This document shows, in pieces, positions 7,643-15,528 of a stretch of 17,141 nucleotides of DNA. The notes beneath the pieces were generated by a model. That model was not told the origin of the DNA. It worked only from the letters and a program-made list of their open reading frames with translations, and did not search any database. The stretch lies in the NCBI GenBank assembly GCA_003518745.1, contig DOYB01000226.1:1-17141 (forward strand), in the 5' to 3' direction. Numbering within the stretch: the first letter of the stretch is position 1; each line of letters begins with the position of its first letter. Source of the stretch: Selenomonas sp. (GTDB taxonomy: Bacteria; Bacillota; Negativicutes; Selenomonadales; Selenomonadaceae). Position numbers and translations under genes: made by a program.

Positions 7643-7696
7643 ATGAATAATCCATAAAACATATATTAATACTATGATTTAGCAAAGGAGGCTTGT

Positions 7697-8137
7697 ATGA
7701 AAATTTCTGCCAAAGGACGTTATGGACTGGCCGCAATGACCTATCTGGCAAAAAGCTACGAATCAGGCTCCCCTGTCACTATTGTGTCAATCTCCCAAAA
7801 GATGGGGATTTCCAAGATATATCTGGAGCAGGTATTTGCCCTATTAAAGCGATCCAAGCTGGTCAATTCCATAAAAGGCTCCCAGGGCGGCTACCAACTC
7901 GCCAGACCTCCGCGTGAGATTACCGCGTACGATATTCTTTCGGTGATTGAGCTTACTATAATGGAAAAGGCGGCTCCTGCCACACCAAAAAAAATGCCCG
8001 AAATCGATAGAGCCATCGATAGCTGCGTGTACAAGCCCATGGACGATAAACTCCGGGAGCTGCTTTCGGCTGTAACCCTTGAGGATATTTTGACCAGCAT
8101 AGACAAAGAAGCCTCCAGTTTAATGTACTATATATAA
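7697..8137 (+). CDS. cymR: Rrf2-family regulator, CymR-type cysteine metabolism repressor
   Basis: This 146-residue protein opens with MKISAKGRYGL, the Rrf2/CymR signature, followed by a winged helix-turn-helix (about 1-75, wing SIKGSQGGYQLARP) and a dimerising helix with TLEDI near the end. The only cysteine is Cys110, so it lacks the three cysteines that bind the Fe-S cluster in IscR and NsrR. That favours CymR, which represses sulfur assimilation genes, in Bacillus as a complex with CysK. The C-terminus LMYYI closely resembles the end of Bacillus CymR and finishes in Ile, the residue that partner proteins insert into the CysK active site. It is divergent from cysK, has its own promoter and terminator, and starts at an ATG preceded by AAAGGAGG. 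An unnamed Rrf2 paralogue remains possible but less likely. Confidence 0.88.
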   Translation: MKISAKGRYGLAAMTYLAKSYESGSPVTIVSISQKMGISKIYLEQVFALLKRSKLVNSIKGSQGGYQLARPPREITAYDILSVIELTIMEKAAPATPKKMPEIDRAIDSCVYKPMDDKLRELLSAVTLEDILTSIDKEASSLMYYI

Positions 8138-8141
8138 CAGT

Positions 8142-8176
8142 AAAATGGGTCCTGCCGTTTTGGTAGGACCCATTTT
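8142..8176. terminator. Bidirectional terminator between cymR and the second chemoreceptor
   Basis: AAAATGGGTCCT is followed by its near-perfect complement AGGACCCATTTT, extended by GCC/GGT and closed by a short GTTTT loop. Plus-strand transcripts run into TTTTGTTGTTCTT; minus-strand transcripts run into TTTTACTGTTAT. It lies 5 bases after the cymR stop and about 75 bases after the chemoreceptor stop, so it probably serves both converging genes. Confidence 0.88.
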
Positions 8177-8250
8177 GTTGTTCTTATACGGTTCGGCTTT
8201 CCAATCTCATCAGTCTTTCACAGCCGTTTATGGTTCCGATAGAACTGGAG

Positions 8251-10344
8251 CTATTCCTTCTTCAGACGGAAATGACTGACTGTCTCCCGCAGGTTTTCGG
8301 CAATCGAGGATTGCTGCTGGCTGATGTCGCTGACATCCTTGACGGAATCGGAAACCTCGCTGACGGACTCGGAAATCTGAACGGAGAGATCTGCCGTTTC
8401 CTGGGCAGAGTTTGCAATCTGCAGCATTGCCTTGCTGACCTGCTCCATAGTATTGTTGACATTCTGGCTGGTCTCGGCTATCTTCTGAGAAACAGCCTGG
8501 AACACTTCAGCATCAGCACCGTATTGTCCTGCAACGCCTACAAACTCGTCGTATTGGGGAGCGACTGTTTCATTCAGGAAGCCCAGAATCGCTTTGGCAT
8601 CGCCCGAAAGATTCGCAAAAGCCTCCTGAACAGCGTGGATGTTTTGCTGGATTTCCTCCACCGTGTCGGCAGTTTCCTTAGCCAGCTTACCGATTTCCAT
8701 AGCTACAACGGTAAAGCCGCGGCCTGACTCACCGGCACGGGCAGCCTCAATGGACGCGTTCAGTGAGAGCAGGTTAATCTGTTCCGCGATGCCGGAAATG
8801 GCGGCGGCCATCGTTCCAATCTGCTCAACTGTCTTGGCCTTGTCAATGGATGTAGCTAGCTTAGAGCTGAATTCCTTCGCCAGTTTTTCCGTTGACTGAC
8901 TTGCCTGCGTGGAATTCTTCTTCACGTTCAGTGCTCTGACACGGATATCCTCTGCCTGCTTCAAACCGTTGGCGGCTTCGTTTGAAAGAACATTGACCGC
9001 CGCGCTTACATTCTCCACGGAAGCATTGACCTCTTCCGTAGCTGAGCTGGCATTCATCATAGCTTCGCTGATGGCTGTCATCTTCTGCTGAATGGCTTCC
9101 ATTCCGACTGTCAGCTTATCCGCTGAGGCTCCAAGGGTCTGACTGGATTCATTCATACTGCCCGAATGCTCTGAAATGGTATTGAGTACATGCTTAGTCT
9201 GGCGGAACATGCGGTTTATGGCATTGCCAAGACGTCCGATTTCGTCATTAGCTTTGGCCACCGCTTCAGGACGGGTGTAATCCCCCTCAGCCAAATCCTC
9301 CGCGAATTTCTGATCCACCCCAATACGTGTCGCATAGCTGGAAACAGTGCGATAAGCCATGAACATCAGCAGGAACAGCACCAGCAGGGCAATACCCGAA
9401 AGAGTCAGCAGCAGGTTGTTTGCGCTGGCGTATAGTTCGCTTTTAGGGATGATGACGCCTAAATGCCAGTCGATATCCGGAACGGTCTGATAGTAGACTA
9501 TCATCGTATCGCCATTCTCATCCTCGAATTTAGTCTGCCCCTCTTTTTCTGAAATCATCTGCTTCATGGCCGCTGCCAAGGAGGGATTTGCTTCCTTTGT
9601 CGCGTTTGTCTCACCATTCAGCTTATCTTCGCTGACACCGGCAATATAAATACCGTTCGACGAGGTCAGGACGGCATAGCCCTTTCCATTGATATTGATA
9701 TTTTTGACCATTTTCGCAATGGATTCAAGTGAGATATCAAGGGTCACATTGCCCACGAACTTCCCGACTCCCTCCGTCTGCAGAGGAGATGAGTAGGTGA
9801 CCATCATTATTTTTGCCGATGGGTCATAGTATGGCTCAGTCAGCGCCGAATCACCGTGCTTGGCTGCCTTGCCCAGTTGGTACCAGTCCGTAGGTACATA
9901 GTCTCCGCTTTCTGCTACATAATCATAGGAAACCTTAAGTTTTCCATTTTCACGAAAAGCAAAGGGACAAACATATTTTTCCTCAGGCCTATAGGCGAAG
10001 GGCTCGAACCAGATACCGCCTCCGTTGGACATTTCTTCATCCTCCAAGGCAAGCACCAAATCCTTGGCCAAATTCTCCTTGGTATACGTAAGGTAATCGA
10101 ACTCTACATCACTGGCCAGATTCTCGCAAATAAGCTTCATACGGCTCAAGCGTTCGTGTATGTCAGTGGCATTTGCTTTTATAGTTTGGTATGTGCTTTG
10201 CTCGGTCAGTTCAGATATATTGCCATAGCTGCTGTACCCTGCCAAAGCCGTAATGACTATGAGTCCAACGACAATGGAAGGCAGCAGGGCAATACACATT
10301 TTGAGTTTTACGCTGCGGAAACCTTCAGAAAATTCTTCCTTCAT
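8251..10344 (-). CDS. Methyl-accepting chemotaxis protein with double Cache domain
   Basis: This is a 697-residue membrane chemoreceptor. TM1 is at about 16-37, a periplasmic dCache_1 domain at about 40-307 (GIWFEPFAY, the DWYQ region, TEPYYDP, GNVTLDISLES, then the membrane-proximal half with TVPDIDWHLGVIIPKSEL), TM2 at about 309-331, HAMP at about 332-385, and the cytoplasmic signalling helices to the end. The tip reads INLLSLNASIEAARAGESGRG (about 523-543) followed by FTVVAMEIGKLA, so it differs from the first receptor's ADEVRKLA. The Arg of the RPWY motif used by amino-acid-binding dCache domains is absent (TDWY at 152-155), so a plain amino-acid ligand is doubtful. The ATG at 10344 is 8 bases after AGGGAG; a GTG at 10353 would leave no spacer. 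No pentapeptide tail for CheR/CheB is present. Confidence 0.95.
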   Translation of the reverse strand: MKEEFSEGFRSVKLKMCIALLPSIVVGLIVITALAGYSSYGNISELTEQSTYQTIKANATDIHERLSRMKLICENLASDVEFDYLTYTKENLAKDLVLALEDEEMSNGGGIWFEPFAYRPEEKYVCPFAFRENGKLKVSYDYVAESGDYVPTDWYQLGKAAKHGDSALTEPYYDPSAKIMMVTYSSPLQTEGVGKFVGNVTLDISLESIAKMVKNININGKGYAVLTSSNGIYIAGVSEDKLNGETNATKEANPSLAAAMKQMISEKEGQTKFEDENGDTMIVYYQTVPDIDWHLGVIIPKSELYASANNLLLTLSGIALLVLFLLMFMAYRTVSSYATRIGVDQKFAEDLAEGDYTRPEAVAKANDEIGRLGNAINRMFRQTKHVLNTISEHSGSMNESSQTLGASADKLTVGMEAIQQKMTAISEAMMNASSATEEVNASVENVSAAVNVLSNEAANGLKQAEDIRVRALNVKKNSTQASQSTEKLAKEFSSKLATSIDKAKTVEQIGTMAAAISGIAEQINLLSLNASIEAARAGESGRGFTVVAMEIGKLAKETADTVEEIQQNIHAVQEAFANLSGDAKAILGFLNETVAPQYDEFVGVAGQYGADAEVFQAVSQKIAETSQNVNNTMEQVSKAMLQIANSAQETADLSVQISESVSEVSDSVKDVSDISQQQSSIAENLRETVSHFRLKKE

Positions 10345-10503
10345 AATACACACTCCCTACATTTACGGATGTTTGTATAATTCTACAAAAAAGGAAGAAT
10401 TCCTACTTGTCTGATAAAATCAATCGACAAACAATGAAATCTGATATATTCTCATCGTTACCGGAGCTCAATGACAATCATATGCTTTTAAGGGAAATAC
10501 GGA

Positions 10504-11397
10504 TTAGTTTTCACCCTGTAATTTGCCCTTGGTATCCTGTTCCGCGCTTCGGATGTCGTCCTTCATGTCCTTGGCAAGATTGAGCTCATGGAACTTTTTG
10601 TCATCATGCAAAATCATATTGAACCTGTCCGTCTGGTCAAGATATGCCGTCGCGTTTTTCAGGGAAAGCTCCAGAATATGCCCGCCCTTCTTCTTATCCT
10701 CCGAAATGAAGTGGAAATGCCAGCCGACAGAATTGAGTTCCCCCATATAGCTCGGGCAGTACAATCCCACCAAAGTCCCCTTGATATTTTTCTCGGTGAA
10801 CTCCGTCTGCTTGCCCTTCAACGCCTCCACCAAGGTGGGATATGGTTCTTGGCTTCCGTACTCGCTGCGGAAAAGGATGGAAGAAAATTCCGCGGGGAAC
10901 TTCACCATGTAAAAACTATTGGCCCCGTGTTCCTGCACAGCCGCGTTCAAGGCCTTTTCAAGAGCCGCCTTATCCGTTATATTATCCAGCTTGACGGCAA
11001 TGTCCTTATCAAAAAAGGTCACGGTGGCATAGGGTATAATCGTCTTGTCTGGAGCAACGATAACACTCCCGTCTCCCAAAGCCTGATATATCTTGCCGTC
11101 CAGGACGATCATCTCGCCGTTCAAGCCCTCAAAGGTTCCGATTCCCGTATCTCCAAGGGTACGAAGCTGTCTGGCGGTAACCGTGCCGCCGAAATACCCC
11201 TGTGCCAAGGATTGGAGAAGGGCGATTTGAGCAATGCTTTCCCTGTCTGCCGCCGCATACGAATGGGACGATTTTGCGCCTCCATGGGCAGCATACCCAT
11301 AAGATGTGCCGATTCCCGCCCCCATCGATACAATACCTGCAAGAGAAGCCGCAATAAGTTTGTTTTTGATATCAAATCTCAATTCTGTCATCCCCAT
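10504..11397 (-). CDS. Alpha-acetolactate decarboxylase with N-terminal export signal
   Basis: This enzyme converts 2-acetolactate to acetoin and CO2. The zinc ligands are seen as GWHFHF and GGH (His227, His229, His240), with the same spacing as in the well-studied Brevibacillus enzyme. The catalytic Glu95 (GLNGEMI) and Arg177 (ILFRSEYG) also align, and AQGYFGGTVTARQLRTLGDTG starting at residue 65 is a family hallmark. The first 37 residues look like a signal peptide: Arg/Lys-containing start, hydrophobic core (LIAASLAGIVSMGAG), then SYGYAA before a low-complexity linker, so the mature enzyme is probably outside the membrane. The start is not certain: ATG at 11397 or at 11391, with only weak AAAGA or GGGG upstream. 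No acetolactate synthase is in the window. The gene follows the cell-wall hydrolase after 147 bases with no clear terminator. Confidence 0.92.
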   Translation of the reverse strand: MGMTELRFDIKNKLIAASLAGIVSMGAGIGTSYGYAAHGGAKSSHSYAAADRESIAQIALLQSLAQGYFGGTVTARQLRTLGDTGIGTFEGLNGEMIVLDGKIYQALGDGSVIVAPDKTIIPYATVTFFDKDIAVKLDNITDKAALEKALNAAVQEHGANSFYMVKFPAEFSSILFRSEYGSQEPYPTLVEALKGKQTEFTEKNIKGTLVGLYCPSYMGELNSVGWHFHFISEDKKKGGHILELSLKNATAYLDQTDRFNMILHDDKKFHELNLAKDMKDDIRSAEQDTKGKLQGEN

Positions 11398-11544
11398 TTC
11401 TTTTGAAAAAATCCAATAGCTAATCCCACAATAATCTGCGGTACATTTATTCTACAACTAAGTCCAAAATTCCTTCTACCGGAAAAATACGACAGCGATG
11501 ACTGCATATCGGGCGATTCATACAGATGTTAAGCTAACCTGCCA

Positions 11545-12252
11545 TCATTTCTTTCCTGTATAACGGTAAACCTCAGTCCACTCCCGTTCATACGCCTCGT
11601 AAAAACCGATCTCATCCCCCTGGTCACCCGTTTCCCAGGAGCCTCCTGTCATCCTGTTGATGCCGCAGGCCTCCACGGTCTTACCAAAACCGATATAAAT
11701 TGCCACATGTTTTTTCGGATTGCACAGAATGTCCCCTCTCCTCAGCCTATTCTTCACTCTGTCCCATGGGTACCTCGTGAATCCGCCAATCCTACGTAGA
11801 TCTTCCCATAGCGTATCCGCATCGCCTGTTACCTGTCTGCCGCGATAAATCTTCTTATAGACAGGATTCTGCCTCCAAGCCTCGATTATATTGAAGCCTC
11901 CATACTCAAGGGCATGATACACCAGGGATGAACAATCATAATCCGGACCTTCTCTGGAACCCGTATATGGATATTCTGTCGTGGCGTTCACAGCGCCCTG
12001 GGAATAGCCGTGAATGGGATTTCTTGCAATACTGATGGCCCACTGCACGGCTCTATCAATACTGGCTCCCTCATCTGCCCTCAACAATTTGACATGCTCA
12101 GGCTTCGGCTTTATCTGCCGTTGGGAAGCATGCCGGCTAGTAATTTGATTGGCAAAGGCCAAATTACCATCAGTGACTTCAGCGGCATCTCCAATCCAGA
12201 ATCCAAATGCCATCAAAGGAATCAAAAAACTACCCAAATAACCTTCAGCCAC
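11545..12252 (-). CDS. NlpC/P60-type cell-wall peptidase, probably exported
   Basis: This 235-residue protein has a cysteine-peptidase pattern typical of NlpC/P60-like peptidoglycan hydrolases: Cys107 in DYDCSSLVYHAL, His182 in NPKKHVAIYIG, and a following VEACGIN strand that would supply the third polar residue. The block RRGDILCNP before the His is also typical. Residues 1-25 are hydrophobic (LGSFLIPLMAFGFWIG) and end in DAA, a possible signal peptide though it lacks the usual basic residues. The start is a GTG at 12252 preceded by GGTGG, with an in-frame stop directly upstream, so the N-terminus cannot be longer. It would cut peptide bonds in the stem peptide of peptidoglycan. The similarity in layout to phage lysins is noted, but no phage genes accompany it. 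It lies 72 bases downstream of the VOC gene. Confidence 0.8.
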   Translation of the reverse strand: MAEGYLGSFLIPLMAFGFWIGDAAEVTDGNLAFANQITSRHASQRQIKPKPEHVKLLRADEGASIDRAVQWAISIARNPIHGYSQGAVNATTEYPYTGSREGPDYDCSSLVYHALEYGGFNIIEAWRQNPVYKKIYRGRQVTGDADTLWEDLRRIGGFTRYPWDRVKNRLRRGDILCNPKKHVAIYIGFGKTVEACGINRMTGGSWETGDQGDEIGFYEAYEREWTEVYRYTGKK

Positions 12253-12323
12253 TCATCCACCCCATCCTATATCAAAAAAACACCCATATCACGAATCCTT
12301 TTTAAGGACAAAATCTTGTCAGC

Positions 12324-12707
12324 TCATTTTACCTCTATTGACAATACCTTTTCTATCGCGCCTGGTTTTTCCTGAAACAATTCCAGTACGAGTCCATCTG
12401 GAAGCTCCACCCATTTTTCCGGCTTGCCTTCTATGGCATGCACTCCCTCATATTGGAGCATCTCTGATAGTGTACTTTGAAAATCCTCCACCACGATGCC
12501 AAGATGATGTCCTCGCCCCGCGGCATAATTTTCCGGCGCAGCCACAAGCTGAATCCCTCCCCGGAGCCATACATGCTTCAGCTTGCCATCCGCCTCCTTG
12601 CGCCGCACGACTTCCATGCCAAGTACTTCAGAGAAAAAACGGATGCTCCACTCTATGTCACGAACAGTCACGGCTGCGTGTTCCAAATAGGAATTTCTCT
12701 TTTTCAT
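12324..12707 (-). CDS. VOC-fold (glyoxalase/dioxygenase superfamily) protein
   Basis: This 127-residue single-domain protein contains the paired beta-alpha-beta modules of the vicinal oxygen chelate fold: LEHAAVTVRDIEWSIRFFSEV with GMEV at the start, and HHLGIVVEDFQ with ELPDGLVLELFQ at the end. His10, His68 and Glu109 are the likely metal ligands. These proteins use a divalent metal to act on aldehydes, lactoylglutathione-like adducts, antibiotics or aromatic rings. The sequence does not show which, and the length alone does not prove glyoxalase I. It is cytosolic, with no signal. The ATG at 12707 follows TTAGGAG by 7 bases. Alanine dehydrogenase ends 150 bases upstream and the cell-wall hydrolase begins 72 bases downstream, so operon membership is uncertain. 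Confidence 0.85.
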   Translation of the reverse strand: MKKRNSYLEHAAVTVRDIEWSIRFFSEVLGMEVVRRKEADGKLKHVWLRGGIQLVAAPENYAAGRGHHLGIVVEDFQSTLSEMLQYEGVHAIEGKPEKWVELPDGLVLELFQEKPGAIEKVLSIEVK

Positions 12708-12857
12708 AGCTGTACTCCTAACGCCTGTAGAATGATAACCTGTTTTCTATCCCACAAAATTTTTCTTCATAGCGCCAATTTCCCCTGCTCTTTTTTACAA
12801 AAAGCGGGGCTGTGCGTAAGCAATGATACGCTCACGCGGCATCCCCTTTAACGCAGC

Positions 12858-13979
12858 CTATTTCAGATAAACCGCCTTGTCCGCATACTCAAGGCCCAAA
12901 GCATCTGACACCGGTAAATTCGTTACCTTTCCGTCTATTGTATTCAACCCCTGAGCCAGTCCCGAATCTATCCTGCAAGCCTCGCGCCATCCCTTTGCTG
13001 CCAGCTTCAAGGCATAGGGAAGTGTAGCGTTGGTGAGGGCAAGGGTTGAGGTTCTGGCTACTGCTCCCGGAATATTGGCCACAGAGTAATGCAATACTCC
13101 ATGCTTCACAAAAGTAGGATTCTCATGGGTGGTCACATGGTCGCAGGTAGCAATGCTGCCTCCCTGATCAATGGCCACGTCCACGATTACAGACCCCGGC
13201 TTCATGGTCTTTACCATATCCTCTGTCACGAGCTGCGGGGTTTTTGCTCCGGGCACCAGCACGGCCCCAATGAGAAGATCCGCCTCACGTACCCACTGGG
13301 CGATGTTATAGCTGTTGGAGCTCACAGTGGCGACTCGTCCGCCGAAAACATCATCCAGATAGCGCAGCCGTTCAATGGAAAGGTCAATCACCGTTATTCT
13401 GGCCCCTAAGCCGACAGCCATCTTAGCAGCATTCGTACCAACAACACCGCCGCCAATAACCACCACCTGAGCAGGCGCTACACCGCTGACACCTCCTAAA
13501 AGGATGCCGGCCCCGCCGTAGCGGCTCTCCAGGAACTGCGCTCCAATCTGTACCGACATGCGGCCGGCAATCTCGCTCATAGGAGCCAACAACGGCAATG
13601 ACCTTCCATCCCGTCCCACCACTGTCTCATAGGCGACAGAGGTGACCTTGTGCTTCAACAGAGCCTCCGTCAGCTCCGGCTCAGCTGCCAAATGCAGGTA
13701 GGTAAAGAGCAGCTGCCCCTCGTGGAACAGGTCATATTCAGAAGACAATGGCTCCTTCACCTTGACGATCATTTCCGATTCGTCGAAGAGCTTCTTCTTA
13801 TCGGGGAAAAGCTCAGCCCCCACGGCAGTATAGCTTTCATCCGGAAAACCGCTGCCCAGTCCGCTGCCCGTCTCCACCAATACCCTGTGCCCGGCCTTCA
13901 CCAGAGCCTCCGCTCCCGCGGGAGTCAATCCTACACGATTTTCATTGTTCTTAATTTCCTTGGACACACCAATAATCAT
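12858..13979 (-). CDS. ald: Alanine dehydrogenase
   Basis: This cytosolic enzyme reversibly converts L-alanine, NAD+ and water to pyruvate, ammonia and NADH. At 373 residues it has the normal length. Arg15, Lys75 (VKVKEP), His96 (YLHLAAE) and an Asp in VAIDQGG (about 271) match the substrate-binding and catalytic residues of the family; GGGVVG (176-181) is the NAD-binding turn, with IDL after the second strand. PLLAPMSEIAGRM is also characteristic. It allows growth on alanine as carbon and nitrogen source, or fixes ammonia when reversed. The ATG at 13979 follows GAGGAGGGA. A -10 element TATAAT lies just upstream (14006-14001), suggesting that the gene has its own short-leader transcript. The neighbours do not form an obvious pathway operon with it. 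Confidence 0.96.
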   Translation of the reverse strand: MIIGVSKEIKNNENRVGLTPAGAEALVKAGHRVLVETGSGLGSGFPDESYTAVGAELFPDKKKLFDESEMIVKVKEPLSSEYDLFHEGQLLFTYLHLAAEPELTEALLKHKVTSVAYETVVGRDGRSLPLLAPMSEIAGRMSVQIGAQFLESRYGGAGILLGGVSGVAPAQVVVIGGGVVGTNAAKMAVGLGARITVIDLSIERLRYLDDVFGGRVATVSSNSYNIAQWVREADLLIGAVLVPGAKTPQLVTEDMVKTMKPGSVIVDVAIDQGGSIATCDHVTTHENPTFVKHGVLHYSVANIPGAVARTSTLALTNATLPYALKLAAKGWREACRIDSGLAQGLNTIDGKVTNLPVSDALGLEYADKAVYLK

Positions 13980-14000
13980 AATCTTCCCTCCTCAACACAA

Positions 14001-14006
14001 ATTATA
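14001..14006 (-). promoter_or_regulatory. Probable -10 element of ald
   Basis: A perfect TATAAT on the minus strand lies 22 bases before the ald ATG. There is no good -35 at 16-18 bases (AT-rich AACAAA region), so an activator may be needed or the match may be chance. The implied leader is only about 15 bases, just enough to contain the ribosome site. Confidence 0.4.
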
Positions 14007-14057
14007 CTCTCTTTTAAATCTTCTTTGTTTAAGCAAAAATTCCTGCCGCCAACAAAA

Positions 14058-14462
14058 TTATTCATTTGTCTCAGCCGCGGTCTTGAGATTTTCAAAAAAG
14101 GCTTCAACGTACTCCTGATTACCCGGAAACGGTAAAGGACTGTTTATGTCGTATTCCCCATTCCCTCTTTCAGATTTTACATAAACATGGCCATCCTGTT
14201 CACTATACCTGAAGAACCATAGCTCATCACCGAATTCCTCCCCTGAACGGGTAATGTTTCTCACGTTGGCGGCGATAATGATTTCACCATCTTCATCCTT
14301 TGACAACAATACTGCCGATGATAAATCCACACAGGACGATACTCCCGACCCTGTATATCCGGGAATCGCTATCAATCTGCCGGATAAACCATCCGCATCC
14401 GCGCTGATAGAGAAGCCAAAGGAAAACATTGCAATAACAAATGTGAAAAATATCCTTCTCAT
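14058..14462 (-). CDS. Small secreted protein of unknown function
   Basis: This 134-residue protein starts with a clear signal peptide: MRR, a hydrophobic core (IFFTFVIAMFSFGFSIS) and an ADA cleavage motif at about residue 23. The mature part of about 110 residues alternates hydrophobic and polar residues in strand-like blocks (AVLLSKDEDGEIIIAANV, ELWFFRYSEQDGHVYV) and ends in a helix (EYVEAFFENLKTAAE). It contains one cysteine, in SSCVDLSS, not at a lipobox position. I do not recognise the family; it recalls small beta-rich exported proteins of Negativicutes. The ATG at 14462 follows GAGGGG by 8 bases. It begins 34 bases after the ImmA-type protease gene with no terminator between, so it is probably the third gene of that transcript. 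Function unknown. Confidence 0.7.
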   Translation of the reverse strand: MRRIFFTFVIAMFSFGFSISADADGLSGRLIAIPGYTGSGVSSCVDLSSAVLLSKDEDGEIIIAANVRNITRSGEEFGDELWFFRYSEQDGHVYVKSERGNGEYDINSPLPFPGNQEYVEAFFENLKTAAETNE

Positions 14463-14496
14463 AACTCAAACCCCTCGCCTAATCCGAATTTCATTT

Positions 14497-15054
14497 TTAG
14501 CCGCAATAATCATCTTTGTTGTCCGGCACCTCCAAGTCTCGGAGGAAATTGCTCTTTGAGGTAATTGGGGATTTCACCACCTTATACCCCTTCCACTTCA
14601 TGATACGGAACTTGAAGTCAAGAAATTCCATAGGCACGTTAAACCCCGCCGCCGCAGAGAAGAATGTGTTATCGGTATTAAGAGCTTCCATGACACTGTC
14701 ATCATCAAGAATATATTCCGCAGCAAAAAGGTTTGCCTCTTTTTCATACCTTGAGCTTTCATCAAATAAAGCTGTCTCTCTGAAGGGGAATAAGCTTGAA
14801 TCCTTATGAAGAACAGCATGCCCCAGTTCGTGAGCGATTATGATTCTCTGGAGAATGGGTGACATGTCACTGTTAACAATGATGGCATCAATCCTCTTTA
14901 TCCTGATCATAAAGCCCTTTATGGCATCCGCGGCGGTACCGAATGACTGATATATGAGTACTATTCCCATGGCCTTACACAGCCTGACCGGATCATCCTC
15001 ATTATAACGGGATTTTACCTGCTCCACGGCTTTGACTATTCCACCATATTGCAA
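14497..15054 (-). CDS. ImmA/IrrE-family metallopeptidase
   Basis: This 185-residue cytosolic protein has the COG2856 zinc motif HELGH (His75, Glu76, His79) and the downstream helix YEKEANLFAAEYIL, whose Glu106 is the likely third ligand. Family members such as ImmA of ICEBs1 and IrrE of Deinococcus cleave a partner XRE repressor and so switch on its targets. The start is a TTG at 15054, supported by GGGAGGAA about 6 bases upstream. It overlaps the end of the XRE gene by 19 bases in another frame, typical of coupled repressor/protease pairs. The N-terminal part (GGIVKAVEQVKSRYNEDDPV) fits the family start, so no residues seem missing. No integrase, relaxase or other mobile genes are visible, so this may be a chromosomal stress-response pair. 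Confidence 0.9.
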   Translation of the reverse strand: MQYGGIVKAVEQVKSRYNEDDPVRLCKAMGIVLIYQSFGTAADAIKGFMIRIKRIDAIIVNSDMSPILQRIIIAHELGHAVLHKDSSLFPFRETALFDESSRYEKEANLFAAEYILDDDSVMEALNTDNTFFSAAAGFNVPMEFLDFKFRIMKWKGYKVVKSPITSKSNFLRDLEVPDNKDDYCG

Positions 15055-15506
15055 TCCTGATTCCTCCCGTCGAATACGGCATTCTTCTTGCCATACCTCG
15101 TCTTTGCTTCCTCCTTGCAGGTAACGTATGCCGTCATGACCGCCTCAAAGAACGCGTCCTTCTGTGCCTGGGACAGCTCCCCTCCGGCAAAAAGCGCCGT
15201 ATTGTCTGCCAAAAGTCTCTCTATATCAAGGGCTCCATCGGCGCCGTAGCGTTCTCTGGCCTTTTCTATGTAATTGTCCTTTTCGATGTCAGCCATTGGG
15301 TCCTCACATTCATCATCAGAAAGGAACTTCACTGATACCTTCAATGCCCTGGCCAGCTTTGCCATCATTGCGGCACGGGGCTTTTTCTCTCCACGCTCAT
15401 AGGCCTGCACTGATCTGGAGGATATATCAATCTCCCCCGCGAGCTGAGCCTGTGAATAGCCAAGGGATATGCGGGCTTCTTTAACCTTGTCAGCAAATGA
15501 CTTCAT
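15036..15506 (-). CDS. XRE-family transcriptional regulator
   Basis: This 156-residue protein has an N-terminal HTH_3 domain (about 5-62; GYSQAQLAGEIDISSRSVQAY is the recognition region, followed by ERGEKKPR). A long C-terminal helical region (ERYGADGALDIERLL, ALFAGGELSQAQKDAFFEAV) probably mediates dimerisation or recognition by the protease. It should bind the repeated half-sites around its own promoter and repress the cassette until the ImmA-type protease removes it. The ATG at 15506 is chosen; a GTG at 15518 in the same frame overlaps the AGAGGTG ribosome site. The stop codon lies inside the protease gene. Autoregulation is inferred from promoter architecture, and cleavage by the partner from the known ICEBs1-type pairs. 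Confidence 0.9.
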   Translation of the reverse strand: MKSFADKVKEARISLGYSQAQLAGEIDISSRSVQAYERGEKKPRAAMMAKLARALKVSVKFLSDDECEDPMADIEKDNYIEKARERYGADGALDIERLLADNTALFAGGELSQAQKDAFFEAVMTAYVTCKEEAKTRYGKKNAVFDGRNQDCNMVE

Positions 15507-15528
15507 TTTAATACACACCTCTTTTCTG

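Larger units (their letters stand above)
7354..7696. other. Divergent cysK/cymR control region
   Basis: This 343-base gene-free interval holds the two divergent promoters and several small dyads listed separately. The cysK leader (about 7354-7497) also contains GCTTTA/TAAAGC (7446-7451, 7457-7462), a 6-bp hairpin with a five-base loop. I looked for T-box and S-box signatures in the leader and saw none. The dyad ATTAT-ATGA-ATAAT (7638-7651) overlaps the cymR -10 element and could be an autoregulatory operator. The rest is AT-rich with no reading frame I would support. Confidence 0.7.

Noticed and set aside
8230..8727. Long plus-strand frames opposite the chemoreceptors, ald and acetolactate decarboxylase genes
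   Set aside because: They are antisense to strong coding genes, lack ribosome sites and recognisable domains, and reflect codon composition of the real genes.
10391..10404. Small dyad AGGAA-GAA-TTCCT upstream of the second chemoreceptor
   Set aside because: It has only five base pairs per arm, occurs once, and no core promoter can be placed relative to it.
12780..12850. GC-rich inverted segments after ald as a possible terminator
   Set aside because: CCCCGC...GCAGGGG pairs only with bulges and is not followed by a U run; GCGTA/TACGC is short and lies 12 bases from the nearest T tract.
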